From the NCBI GenBank assembly GCA_007130355.1, contig SLSQ01000014.1:1-6488 (forward strand): 6,488 nucleotides of DNA, read 5' to 3'. The stretch comes from Trueperaceae bacterium (GTDB lineage Bacteria > Deinococcota > Deinococci > Deinococcales > Trueperaceae). A program made the translations under genes and the position numbers. The notes under the pieces are model-generated. The model was given only the letters and a program-made list of their open reading frames with translations. It made no database searches and was not told the DNA's origin. Shown piece by piece: positions 1 to 6,168 of the stretch. Position 1 is the first letter of the stretch; every line of letters begins with the position of its first letter.

Positions 1-1227
1 CGCGCCGGCCCGTCCGCCGATCCGGTCGCCGCCCGCCGGTCCGCGGCGTTCGCGCGGCTCGACGTCGACTTCGACGCCGCCTTCGGCGACCGGCCGACGG
101 GGCGCCTGCGCGCGCCCGGACGCGTGAACCTGATCGGCGAGCACACCGACCACCAGGACGGGTTCGTGCTGCCGATGGCGATCGACCGCGAGATCCGCCT
201 GGCGCTCCGGCCCCGCGACGACGCCCGCGTCCGCGCCGTGGCGGTCGATCTGGACGAGCGTCACGAGTTCGACGCCGCCGCGCCGGACCGTCGGGACGGC
301 TGGGAGGCGTACCTCCACGGCGTCGCCTGGGCGCTGCGCGAGGCCGGCCACGAGCTGCGCGGTTTCGACGCGGTCTTCGCCGGGGACGTGCCTCGCGGCG
401 GCGGCCTCTCCTCCTCCGCGGCCCTCGAACTGGCGTTCGCCAAGGCGTTCGCCGTGGCCGGCGGGCTGCCGTGGGATCCGGTCGCCATGGCGCGCCTCTG
501 CAGGCGGGCCGAGAACGCCTGGGTCGGCGTGGCCTCGGGGATCATGGACCAGCTGATCTGCGCTTGCGGCCGCGAGGGGGCGGCGCTCAAGATCGACTGT
601 CGCGACCTGTCGCGGGAGGCGGTCGCGCTGCCGAGCGGCGTGGCGGTCGTGATCCTCGATACCGGGACCCGCCGCGACCTGGTCGGCGGCGCCTACAACG
701 ACCGCAGCGCCGAGGCGGCCGACGCCGCCCGCATCCTGGGGGTGCCCGCGCTACGCGACCTCGGTCCGGCCGACCTCGAGGCGCGCGAGCACCTCCTGGA
801 CGCCACCCTCCGGCGCCGGGCGCGCCACGTGGTGCACGAGAACGCGCGGGTGGCGTTGGCGGCGGACGCGATGCGGCGCGACGATCCGGTCGCCCTCGGG
901 CGCCTCATGAACGCGAGCCACGAGAGCCTACGCGACGACTTCGAGGTCAGCGGCCCGGCGCTCGACGCGATCGTCGACCTGGCGCGCGCGGACGCCGCCT
1001 GCTACGGCGCCCGCATGACCGGTGCCGGCTTCGCCGGCTGCGCCGTGGCGTTGGTCGAGGAGCGGGCGGTGGAGCGGTTCGTGCGCGAGGTCGCGCAGCG
1101 CACCCGCGCCGCCGCCGGCGGGACCGAACCGCGTCTGTTTCCGGTGGCGGCCAGCGCGGGCGTCGGCCGGTTCGAGGAGGAAGGCCCGGAGTGGGGGGCG
1201 TCGGGATCGCGGAAGGCGAGCGGCTAG
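1..1227 (+). CDS. galK: Galactokinase (GHMP kinase family), N-terminus cut by the window edge
   Basis: Cytoplasmic enzyme of the Leloir pathway: galactose + ATP gives alpha-galactose 1-phosphate + ADP. The frame is open from base 1 with no ATG, GTG or TTG before the GTG at 124. That GTG is the Val inside the galactokinase signature GRVNLIGEHTD (visible residues 40-50), so it cannot be the start; the true start lies upstream. Other family marks are the ATP-binding GHMP loop GGGLSSSAA (133-141), GIMDQ (180-184) with Asp183 as the expected catalytic base, the paired Arg41, YNDR (232-235), the stretch RRARHVVHENAR followed by MNASHESLRDDFEVS, and the C-terminal MTGAGFAGCAVALV motif. The 408 visible residues already match or slightly exceed the usual 380-400, so little is missing. 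All expected catalytic residues are present. The stop is TAG. The identification is firm; sugar specificity within GHMP kinases rests on the signature motifs. Confidence 0.96.
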   Translation, partial: RAGPSADPVAARRSAAFARLDVDFDAAFGDRPTGRLRAPGRVNLIGEHTDHQDGFVLPMAIDREIRLALRPRDDARVRAVAVDLDERHEFDAAAPDRRDGWEAYLHGVAWALREAGHELRGFDAVFAGDVPRGGGLSSSAALELAFAKAFAVAGGLPWDPVAMARLCRRAENAWVGVASGIMDQLICACGREGAALKIDCRDLSREAVALPSGVAVVILDTGTRRDLVGGAYNDRSAEAADAARILGVPALRDLGPADLEAREHLLDATLRRRARHVVHENARVALAADAMRRDDPVALGRLMNASHESLRDDFEVSGPALDAIVDLARADAACYGARMTGAGFAGCAVALVEERAVERFVREVAQRTRAAAGGTEPRLFPVAASAGVGRFEEEGPEWGASGSRKASG

Positions 1228-1299
1228 GTTCGGCGCCACGTGCACCTCGGCCTACGTCCCCTCACGAGGTCCCGCACCTCGGGTCGGGCAAGGTCGTAC

Positions 1300-1313
1300 G
1301 CGAACCCCTTCGC
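1300..1313. other. Small perfect hairpin (5-bp stem, 4-base loop)
   Basis: GCGAA and TTCGC flank a CCCC loop, about 73 bases past the galK stop. On its own this is short and could be chance, but it is the first of three perfect inverted repeats in the gap. It begins inside the first copy of the repeated 10-mer CGTACGCGAA. Confidence 0.3.
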
Positions 1314-1328
1314 TCTCGCATGTGAAGC

Positions 1329-1348
1329 GCGCCGCGCCCGTGCGGCGC
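1329..1348. terminator. GC-rich hairpin, possible terminator element for galK or mgtE
   Basis: A perfect 7-bp stem (GCGCCGC at 1329-1335 paired with GCGGCGC at 1342-1348) closes a 6-base loop. It lies about 100 bases past the galK stop and about 165 bases past the mgtE stop. No run of T follows on either strand, so it would be an atypical, U-less terminator or simply an mRNA 3'-end stabiliser. In DNA this GC-rich a 7-bp GC stem can arise by chance. Confidence 0.3.
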
Positions 1349-1384
1349 TCGCGTACCCGAGGCTGTGAACGCGTACGCGAAGGT

Positions 1385-1403
1385 CGAACACACTCGGTGT
1401 TCG
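1385..1403. terminator. Hairpin CGAACAC/GTGTTCG, possible bidirectional terminator
   Basis: A perfect 7-bp stem (1385-1391 with 1397-1403) closes a 5-base loop, ACTCG. The stem has mixed composition, which makes chance pairing less likely than for a pure G/C repeat. Its right arm overlaps a second palindrome, GTTCGCGAAC (1399-1408), so two foldings compete. There is no T-tract. Its place between convergent genes fits a shared 3'-end structure; a dimeric protein-binding site is the alternative. Confidence 0.35.
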
Positions 1404-1452
1404 CGAACCGAGGTCGAGGACGTGTCGCCACCGTTCCGCGTCACCGCGACGT

Positions 1453-1482
1453 CGAACGACCTGCTCGCACGAACGATCTGCC
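1453..1482. repeat. Imperfect tandem direct repeat, CGAACGAYCTGCY, 17-base period
   Basis: CGAACGACCTGCT (1453-1465) and CGAACGATCTGCC (1470-1482) match at 11 of 13 positions and are spaced 17 bases apart. They lie just downstream of the mgtE stop in mgtE's direction of transcription. The short length and lack of more copies leave function unclear; half-sites for a DNA-binding protein or chance are both possible. Confidence 0.35.
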
Positions 1483-1512
1483 GGGACCTCCGGGTCGAGG
1501 AGCGGTGCGCCG

Positions 1513-2913
1513 CTACAGAAGCGTCCCCCGCAGCACCAGCGTCGCGACGCTGAAGTAGAGCACGATCCCGGTGACGTCGACCAGCGTCGCCACGAACGGC
1601 GTGGAGCTGGCGGCCGGGTCGGCCCCGAGCCGCTGCAGGGCCATCGGCAGGATCGTGCCCATCAGCGACCCCCACATCACCACCAGCATCAGCGACAGGC
1701 CGATCGTGACCCCGATCAGGCCCCAATGATCGCCGTAGCCGACCCCGAACCAGTTGCCGAAGGCGATCCGCAGGAAGCCGAGCGACGCCAGGACCGCGCC
1801 GATGATGGCGGCCGCCGCGCTCTCGCGCACCATCACCCGCCACCAGTCGCGCAGCGACGCTTCGCCGGTGGTGAGCGCCCGGATGATCAGGGTCGCCGCC
1901 TGCGAACCGCTGTTCCCTCCGGAGCTGATGATGAGGGGCACGAACAGCGCCAGCACCAGCGCCTGTTCCAGCGCGTCCTCGTAGCCGGCCATGGCGGTCG
2001 CGGTGAGCATCTGGCCGAAGAAGAGCAGGATCAGCCACGGCGCGCGCTTCTTGACCATGGTCAGGATCTGGATCGACAGGTACGGCTCCTCGAACGCCGA
2101 CGAGCCCCCCATCATCTGGATGTCCTCGGTCGCCTCCTGCTCGGCGACGTCCAGGACGTCGTCGACGGTGACGATGCCGACCAGGATCCCCTCGCCGTCG
2201 ACCACCGGCAACGCGGTCCGGTCGTAGCGCCGGAAGGCGGCGACCGCCTCCTCCTGATCGTCGAGCACCTGCAAGGCGACGTACTGGTCGTCCATCAGCT
2301 CGGCGATGCGGGTCTCCGGCTCGGCGAGCAGCAGTTCGCGCATGCGCAGGTCGTCGATCAGTCGGCCGCCGCGCTGCGTGACGTACACCACGTTCAGGGT
2401 CTCCGAATCGCGCCCGAACGCGCGGACGTGGGTCAGGGCCTCCTGCACGGTCCAGTACGGTTTGACCTGGACGTAGTCCGGCGTCATCAGCCGCCCGATC
2501 GAGTCCTCGGGGTAGCCGAGCAGGCGGGTGGCGACCTCGCGCTCCTCGGGCGACAGCAGGTTCACGAGCCGTTTGGTGACCTTGCCCGGCAGCTCGCCGA
2601 GCAGCTCGGTCCGGTCGTCGGGGCTCATGTCGTCGAGGATCGCGGCGACGTCCTTGTCGCCGAGCGCGCGCACCAGGTTCTCCTGCGCCTCGAACGGCAG
2701 GTGCTCGAAAACGTCGGTCGCGCGGTCCTTCGAGAGCAGGCGGAACACGACCGCCTCGTGCTCGGGGCCGAGCGCGCGGATCGCTTCGGCCACGTCGGGC
2801 GCGTCGAAGGCGAGCAGCCTGCGGCGGATCTCGCCGAAGCGGCGCTCGTGGATCAGCTCGTGCAGCCGTTCGGTCAGGGCGTCACGTTCGAGCTCGAGAT
2901 CGGGGAGGGGCAC
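1513..2913 (-). CDS. mgtE: MgtE-family Mg2+ channel/transporter with CBS domains
   Basis: Inner-membrane, Mg2+-gated Mg2+ uptake protein that works as a homodimer. The 466 residues match the family length (about 450). In order: a cytoplasmic MgtE_N helical domain (about 25-140, with AILDDMSPDDRTELL), two CBS domains (about 143-200 from MTPDYV and 206-262 from MDDQYV), the connecting plug helix region (about 257-285), then about five membrane segments (roughly 291-310, 316-334, 366-384, 398-426, 440-462). The hallmark SSGGNSGSQAATLIIRAL (330-347) follows the second segment. Asp446 in VDVTG aligns from memory with the pore Mg2+-binding Asp of the Thermus protein. The start is GTG at 2913: GAGGAGG sits 6 bases upstream, and an in-frame TGA at 2986-2988 with no other start codon between excludes a longer form. 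The gene is preceded by a possible regulatory uORF and follows the GH65/beta-PGM gene on the same strand after 160 bases. The stop is TAG. Confidence 0.96.
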   Translation of the reverse strand: MPLPDLELERDALTERLHELIHERRFGEIRRRLLAFDAPDVAEAIRALGPEHEAVVFRLLSKDRATDVFEHLPFEAQENLVRALGDKDVAAILDDMSPDDRTELLGELPGKVTKRLVNLLSPEEREVATRLLGYPEDSIGRLMTPDYVQVKPYWTVQEALTHVRAFGRDSETLNVVYVTQRGGRLIDDLRMRELLLAEPETRIAELMDDQYVALQVLDDQEEAVAAFRRYDRTALPVVDGEGILVGIVTVDDVLDVAEQEATEDIQMMGGSSAFEEPYLSIQILTMVKKRAPWLILLFFGQMLTATAMAGYEDALEQALVLALFVPLIISSGGNSGSQAATLIIRALTTGEASLRDWWRVMVRESAAAAIIGAVLASLGFLRIAFGNWFGVGYGDHWGLIGVTIGLSLMLVVMWGSLMGTILPMALQRLGADPAASSTPFVATLVDVTGIVLYFSVATLVLRGTLL

Positions 2914-2989
2914 CGTCGTCCTCCTCGTCGGCCCGTGCGGCCGGAGCGGGAACGTACGGAACCGGTTCGCGTCCTGCGCAGCGCGTCAT
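2882..2989 (-). CDS. Candidate 35-aa leader peptide (uORF) overlapping the mgtE start, proline- and acid-rich
   Basis: This short ORF begins at ATG 2989 behind AGGAGGTG, an 8-base match to the 16S anti-Shine-Dalgarno sequence, and ends at TGA 2882-2884. It overlaps mgtE by 32 bases in another frame. The peptide has spaced prolines in PVPYVPAPAA (residues 9-18), then DEEDD (21-25), then a basic tail with PP (28-29) and four Arg. In Salmonella the proline-rich MgtL leader controls the Mg2+ transporter gene mgtA, and spaced prolines or acidic runs are known to destabilise translating ribosomes when Mg2+ is low. A matching role here is inference. The acidic run coincides with the mgtE ribosome binding site, so its composition may be incidental. 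No homologue is recognised. Lack of translation would make it a chance ORF. Confidence 0.5.
   Translation of the reverse strand: MTRCAGREPVPYVPAPAARADEEDDGAPPRSRART
2920..2926 (-). promoter_or_regulatory. Ribosome binding site of mgtE, embedded in the upstream ORF
   Basis: GAGGAGG on the minus strand, 6 bases before the GTG at 2913, is a strong Shine-Dalgarno match that fixes the mgtE start. It also lies inside the uORF, where the same bases are read as part of the Asp-Glu-Glu-Asp-Asp codons. A ribosome translating the uORF must therefore pass over it. Confidence 0.85.
2929..2943 (-). other. Hairpin directly upstream of the mgtE ribosome binding site
   Basis: On the minus strand CGGCC and GGCCG pair perfectly around a GCACG loop. 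The stem ends two bases before the GAGGAGG of mgtE, inside the uORF. A ribosome on the uORF would melt it. It is short, and in GC-rich DNA it may be chance. Confidence 0.35.
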
Positions 2990-2996
2990 CGGACAC

Positions 2997-3004
2997 CACC
3001 TCCT
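2997..3004 (-). promoter_or_regulatory. Near-perfect Shine-Dalgarno sequence of the mgtE uORF
   Basis: AGGAGGTG on the minus strand is complementary over 8 bases to the usual 3' end of 16S rRNA. The GGAGG core ends 9 bases before ATG 2989. It is about 75 bases upstream of the mgtE ribosome binding site and serves no other ORF, because the mgtE frame has a stop at 2986-2988. It is the main reason to take the uORF seriously. Confidence 0.6.
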
Positions 3005-3067
3005 CGAGCGGCTCGTGCGGTCGTGGCGGGATCGGTCGCGCGGAACGGCGTCCGGCGCGGCCGCTCG
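3005..3067 (-). repeat. 8-base inverted repeat in the mgtE leader, upstream of the uORF
   Basis: CGAGCGGC (3005-3012, plus strand) and GCCGCTCG (3060-3067) are exact reverse complements 47 bases apart. In the transcript the downstream arm abuts the AGGAGG of the uORF, so pairing could shape access to that site. It could equally be a weak 3'-end structure for the GH65/beta-PGM mRNA. No T-tract follows. Confidence 0.3.
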
Positions 3068-3070
3068 GGA

Positions 3071-3100
3071 AGGCTACCCGTCCGGCGCGTGCGACCGCAA
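3071..3100 (-). promoter_or_regulatory. Weak candidate promoter for mgtE and its leader
   Basis: On the minus strand TTGCGG (3095-3100) and TAGCCT (3071-3076) are 18 bases apart, a loose fit to -35 and -10 boxes. The -10 overlaps the stop codon of the upstream fusion gene. Transcription would start near 3064, giving mgtE its own leader of about 150 bases including the uORF. The match is only partial (3 of 6 bases in the -35). Confidence 0.25.
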
Positions 3101-6100
3101 CGCCTGCTGCAGCGTCGCGAGGGTCAGGCCGGTCGTGTCCGCCACCACGATCGTGGCCTCGCCGACCGTCTCGGCCGACCCGACCCCGACCGAGGGCATG
3201 CCGGCGCCACGGATCGCGCGCACGCCGCTGGCCGCGTCCTCGATCCCGACGCAGGCGTCGGTCGGCAGGTCGAGCGCCTCGGCCGCCGCCTCGAAGATCT
3301 CCGGGTCCGGCTTGCCGAACGTCAGGGAGGCCGGGTCGACGACGACCTCGAACCGGTCCTCGATCCCGAGTCGTTCCAGGAGGGTGGGGGCGTTCCGGCT
3401 CGACGACGCCAGCGCCAGCCGCACCCCTGCCCCGCGCAGCTCGGCCAGCAGTTCGGGGATGCCGGGCAGCAGGTCGGCCGGGGTCACCCCCTCGACGAGG
3501 CGCCGGTAGTGGCGGTTCTTGGCGTCCATGAGCCGGCGGAGCTCCTCCTCGTCGGGGCGGGGGGTGCCGGCCGGAGCTCGGGCCACGATCGCCTCGAGCG
3601 ACGCGCGGCGCGGCAGCCCGCGCAGCGCCTGGTTCGCCTCGCGGTCGAAGGGGATCCCGAGGTCGTCGGCGAGCGCCTTCCAGGCGCGGTAGTGCTGTTC
3701 GGCGCTGTCGGCGAGCACGCCGTCGAGGTCGAAGATCGCGCCGCGGAGGCGGGGCGGGGTGGGGCGTTCCTCGGTCCCGCCCGGCTCGAGGTCGAGCGGT
3801 TCCCGCTGGTGCCGGATCCGGACCGGCGCGTCGCCGCCGTCGAGGCGGAAGCGGGTCCGTTCCCGGTCGGCGTCGACCCGGATCACCGCGCCGCGCCAGG
3901 CGACCGCGAAGCGCAGCCGGGTCCAGCCGGACGGCAGCCGGGGGTGGAAGCAGGGCGCGCCGGCGCGCACCTCGAAGCCGCCGAATCCCTGCACCACGGC
4001 CAGCCAGGTGCCGCCCGCCGCGGCGGCGTGCACGCCGTCGGCGACGTTGCCGTTCAGGTCGTCCAGGTCGATGCGGGCGGTGCGGTGGAGCATCTCGAGC
4101 GCGGCCCCGGTGCGCCCGAGCCGGGCGGCGTGGACGGCGTGCACGCACGGGCTCAGCGACGAGTCGTGCGTGGTGCGCGGGGCGTAGTACGCCTCGTCCC
4201 GACGCAGGCGGGTACGGCCGACGCCGTCCGGCAGCAGCAGGTGGGCGAGGAGCACGTCGGCTTGCTTGAGGACCTGATGCCGGTAGATGTCGAGCGGGTG
4301 GTGGTGCAGCAGCAGCGGCCGGAGCCCGTCGCGTGCACCGCCCCACGGCCACTCCGGCTTCGTCAGGAAGGTCGCGTCCTGCGGGGTGACGCCGAGGACC
4401 GGGTCGACGGGCAGGTGCATCGCCTCCGCCAGGTCCTCCCACTGCGCCGCTTCGTCCGGCCCGAGCGCCAGCTCGGCGAGGACCCCCTCGGCCCGCTCGG
4501 GGTCGAGCGCCCGCAGCCGCCGGACGACGCCCGCGGCGGTCCGGAACGTCGCCGCCGCCATGGCGTTCGTGAAGTGGTTGTCGTCGACGAGCGCGGTGTA
4601 CTCGTCCGGTCCGGTCACGGTCGCGACGTGGACGGCCCCGTCCGGGCCGCGGTGCGCGACGGAGCGGTAGAAGCGGGCGCACTCGATCGCGACCGCGGCG
4701 CCGCCCTCGAACCAGAGCTCCTCGTCGCCGGTCGCCTCGACCGTCCGGGCCAGCGCGTGGACGACGTCGGCGTCGATGTGGATCTGCGCCGTGCCGGCCG
4801 GGAAGTAGGCGCTCGCCTCCGGCCCCGCGATCGTGCGCCACGGGTAGAGGGCGCCGTCGTGCCGCAGCTCGCGCGCCCGCGCGCGGGCGGCGGGGAGCGA
4901 GGCGATCCGGTGCCGGACCAGGGCCACGGCGATCTCGGGGGCGACGTGGAGGAAGAACGGCGCCACGTAGATCTCGGTGTCCCAGAAGTGGTGCCCCTCG
5001 TACCCCTCGCCGCTCAGGCCCTTGCTGGGGACGTTCGTGCGTCCGTCCCGGCCGGTGCCCTGCAGCAGGTGGTAGGCGGCGACGCGGAGCGCCTGCTGCA
5101 CGGAGGGGTCGCCCTCGACGGCGACGTCGGCGTCGGCCCAGAAGGGGTCGAGCCAGGCCCGCTGCGCCTCGAGGAGCCCGTCGATCCCGCCGTCCGCCGC
5201 GAAGGCGTCCGCTTCGGCGGCCGCGGCGGCGTGCAGGTCGGAGGCGAAGCGGTCGTCGAGCAGGACGACCCGCGCGCCGAAGCGGAGCGCCGACCCGGCG
5301 GGCAGGTCGGCGTCGCAGCGCAGGTCGGCCCGCAGCGGCTCGGCGTGGGCGGTGCAGCGGGCCGAGCCGCGCGTTCCTTCCCAGACGAGCTCCGGATCGG
5401 CGAGGGCGATCAATTCCATGCCGCTGCCCGGCGCCCGCATCCGCAGCCGGCGGCGCGGACCGTCCCCGGGTCCGTCGCCGACGCCGTGCGCGACCGGTTG
5501 GAGCACTTGGCCCTTCAGGGCGGTGCCGACGCGGGGGTCGCCGGTCTCGACCCGGTTCTCGACCCGACCGTCCAGCGGATGGTCGATCCGTACCGTCGCC
5601 GGCCGGTCGAGCGCCTCGATCCGGACCGTCTGCGCGACGCGGCGGGGGTGGGACAGCGAGGCGGCGCGGACCGTCTCGATCCGGAACCGGGCCCCGTCGG
5701 CCGCGGTCCAGATCCAGCGCCGCGTCAGGGAGCCGGCCCGCAGGTCCAGGACGCGTTCGACGTCGTGCGCGCCGGGGTCGTCGGCGCGGACCTCCGCGCC
5801 GTCGAGGCGCACGCTCAGGCGCGTCACGACGATCACGTTGAGCATCGTCTGGCGCCAGCGGGCCAGGCCGTAGGCGCCCTCGGGGTAGGCGATCTCCTCG
5901 CGCTCGTGGAACCCGTTCAGGTAGTGGCCCGGGACGCTCGGCGCGCCGGGCGGGGCGCCCTCTTCGGGCGTGCCCCGGACCCCGACGTAGCCGTTGCCGA
6001 CCGAGAAGAGCGTCTCGTCGCGCGCGTTCTCGTCCGGATGCACGCCCCGTTGCGCCAGGCGCCAAGGATCGTCGAACGGGAACCGGGGGCGCACCTCGCG

Positions 6101-6121
6101 CGGATCGCGGTGGCGGGTCAT
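3074..6121 (-). CDS. Fusion of GH65 disaccharide phosphorylase (trehalose/kojibiose/maltose type) and beta-phosphoglucomutase
   Basis: 1015 residues, cytoplasmic (no signal peptide or membrane segment). The N-terminal part (about 1-775) is a GH65 inverting phosphorylase: SVGNGYVGVRG (40-50), GEGYEGHHFWDTEIY (371-385), TGPDEYT with general acid Glu507, and the phosphate-site region TTHDSSLSP (650-658). After a linker (about 771-793) comes a HAD beta-phosphoglucomutase: FDLDGVLAD with nucleophile Asp798 and acid/base Asp800, His810, Arg838, ASSSRN (905-910), Lys937 in GKPDP, and Glu961/Asp962 in GIEDA. Every expected catalytic residue is present. Phosphorolysis of an alpha-glucoside gives beta-glucose 1-phosphate, which the second domain turns into glucose 6-phosphate. 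The YPWRTI and SAYFPAGTAQIHI segments look to me closer to the trehalose/kojibiose group than to maltose phosphorylase, but substrate is unproven. ATG 6121 is chosen because homology begins just after it (PFDDPWRLAQRG); the frame is open 55 codons further but would overlap the copper gene. Confidence 0.93.
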   Translation of the reverse strand: MTRHRDPREVRPRFPFDDPWRLAQRGVHPDENARDETLFSVGNGYVGVRGTPEEGAPPGAPSVPGHYLNGFHEREEIAYPEGAYGLARWRQTMLNVIVVTRLSVRLDGAEVRADDPGAHDVERVLDLRAGSLTRRWIWTAADGARFRIETVRAASLSHPRRVAQTVRIEALDRPATVRIDHPLDGRVENRVETGDPRVGTALKGQVLQPVAHGVGDGPGDGPRRRLRMRAPGSGMELIALADPELVWEGTRGSARCTAHAEPLRADLRCDADLPAGSALRFGARVVLLDDRFASDLHAAAAAEADAFAADGGIDGLLEAQRAWLDPFWADADVAVEGDPSVQQALRVAAYHLLQGTGRDGRTNVPSKGLSGEGYEGHHFWDTEIYVAPFFLHVAPEIAVALVRHRIASLPAARARARELRHDGALYPWRTIAGPEASAYFPAGTAQIHIDADVVHALARTVEATGDEELWFEGGAAVAIECARFYRSVAHRGPDGAVHVATVTGPDEYTALVDDNHFTNAMAAATFRTAAGVVRRLRALDPERAEGVLAELALGPDEAAQWEDLAEAMHLPVDPVLGVTPQDATFLTKPEWPWGGARDGLRPLLLHHHPLDIYRHQVLKQADVLLAHLLLPDGVGRTRLRRDEAYYAPRTTHDSSLSPCVHAVHAARLGRTGAALEMLHRTARIDLDDLNGNVADGVHAAAAGGTWLAVVQGFGGFEVRAGAPCFHPRLPSGWTRLRFAVAWRGAVIRVDADRERTRFRLDGGDAPVRIRHQREPLDLEPGGTEERPTPPRLRGAIFDLDGVLADSAEQHYRAWKALADDLGIPFDREANQALRGLPRRASLEAIVARAPAGTPRPDEEELRRLMDAKNRHYRRLVEGVTPADLLPGIPELLAELRGAGVRLALASSSRNAPTLLERLGIEDRFEVVVDPASLTFGKPDPEIFEAAAEALDLPTDACVGIEDAASGVRAIRGAGMPSVGVGSAETVGEATIVVADTTGLTLATLQQALRSHAPDG

Positions 6122-6128
6122 GGCGGCC

Positions 6129-6134
6129 AGCGTA
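6129..6134 (-). promoter_or_regulatory. Candidate -10 box for a leaderless GH65/beta-PGM mRNA
   Basis: TACGCT (TANNNT pattern) on the minus strand ends 7 bases before ATG 6121, so transcription would start at or next to the A of the start codon. No Shine-Dalgarno sequence precedes this ATG, while mgtE, the uORF and copZ all have one. Leaderless genes with exactly this spacing are well known in Deinococcota and Actinobacteria. No clear -35 box is seen. Confidence 0.45.
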
Positions 6135-6168
6135 GCGCAGTGGGTGGGCGCGGCGCCGACGTGCGTCG

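Larger units (their letters stand above)
1228..1512. other. Intergenic region between convergent galK and mgtE, rich in short inverted repeats
   Basis: This 285-base gap separates two genes that converge on it, so it should hold the 3' ends of both transcripts. No ORF in it has family-like content. It contains at least three perfect small hairpins (1300-1313, 1329-1348, 1385-1403), two 10-base palindromes (CGCGTACGCG at 1370-1379 and GTTCGCGAAC at 1399-1408) and a repeated 10-mer CGTACGCGAA (1295-1304 and 1372-1381). CGAAC occurs five times (from 1301, 1385, 1404, 1453 and 1470). No T-tract follows any hairpin, so classic intrinsic terminators are not evident. It may be a bidirectional termination zone or hold a small structured RNA. 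Confidence 0.6.

Noticed and set aside
124..126. GTG at 124 as the galK start
   Set aside because: It encodes the Val within the conserved GRVNLIGEHTD signature. The preceding Gly-Arg and the upstream open frame belong to the protein, so the start is outside the window.
1365..1553. A 62-codon plus-strand ORF in the convergent gap
   Set aside because: It starts at a GTG with no clear ribosome binding site, runs antisense into the 3' end of mgtE, and its product has no recognisable features.
2959..2968. Palindrome GAACCGGTTC in the mgtE leader as an operator
   Set aside because: It is a perfect 10-base palindrome but lies inside the candidate uORF, downstream of any likely promoter, and matches no regulator motif I know. 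It is too short to claim.
2914..3073. M-box (ykoK) Mg2+ riboswitch upstream of mgtE
   Set aside because: The leader is about the right length, but I could not recognise the conserved M-box core or its multi-stem layout by eye. A covariance-model search of this region would decide; a significant hit would overturn the rejection.
1726..3531. A plus-strand open frame of about 600 codons opposite mgtE
   Set aside because: It is antisense to unmistakable MgtE sequence and shows no recognisable domain.
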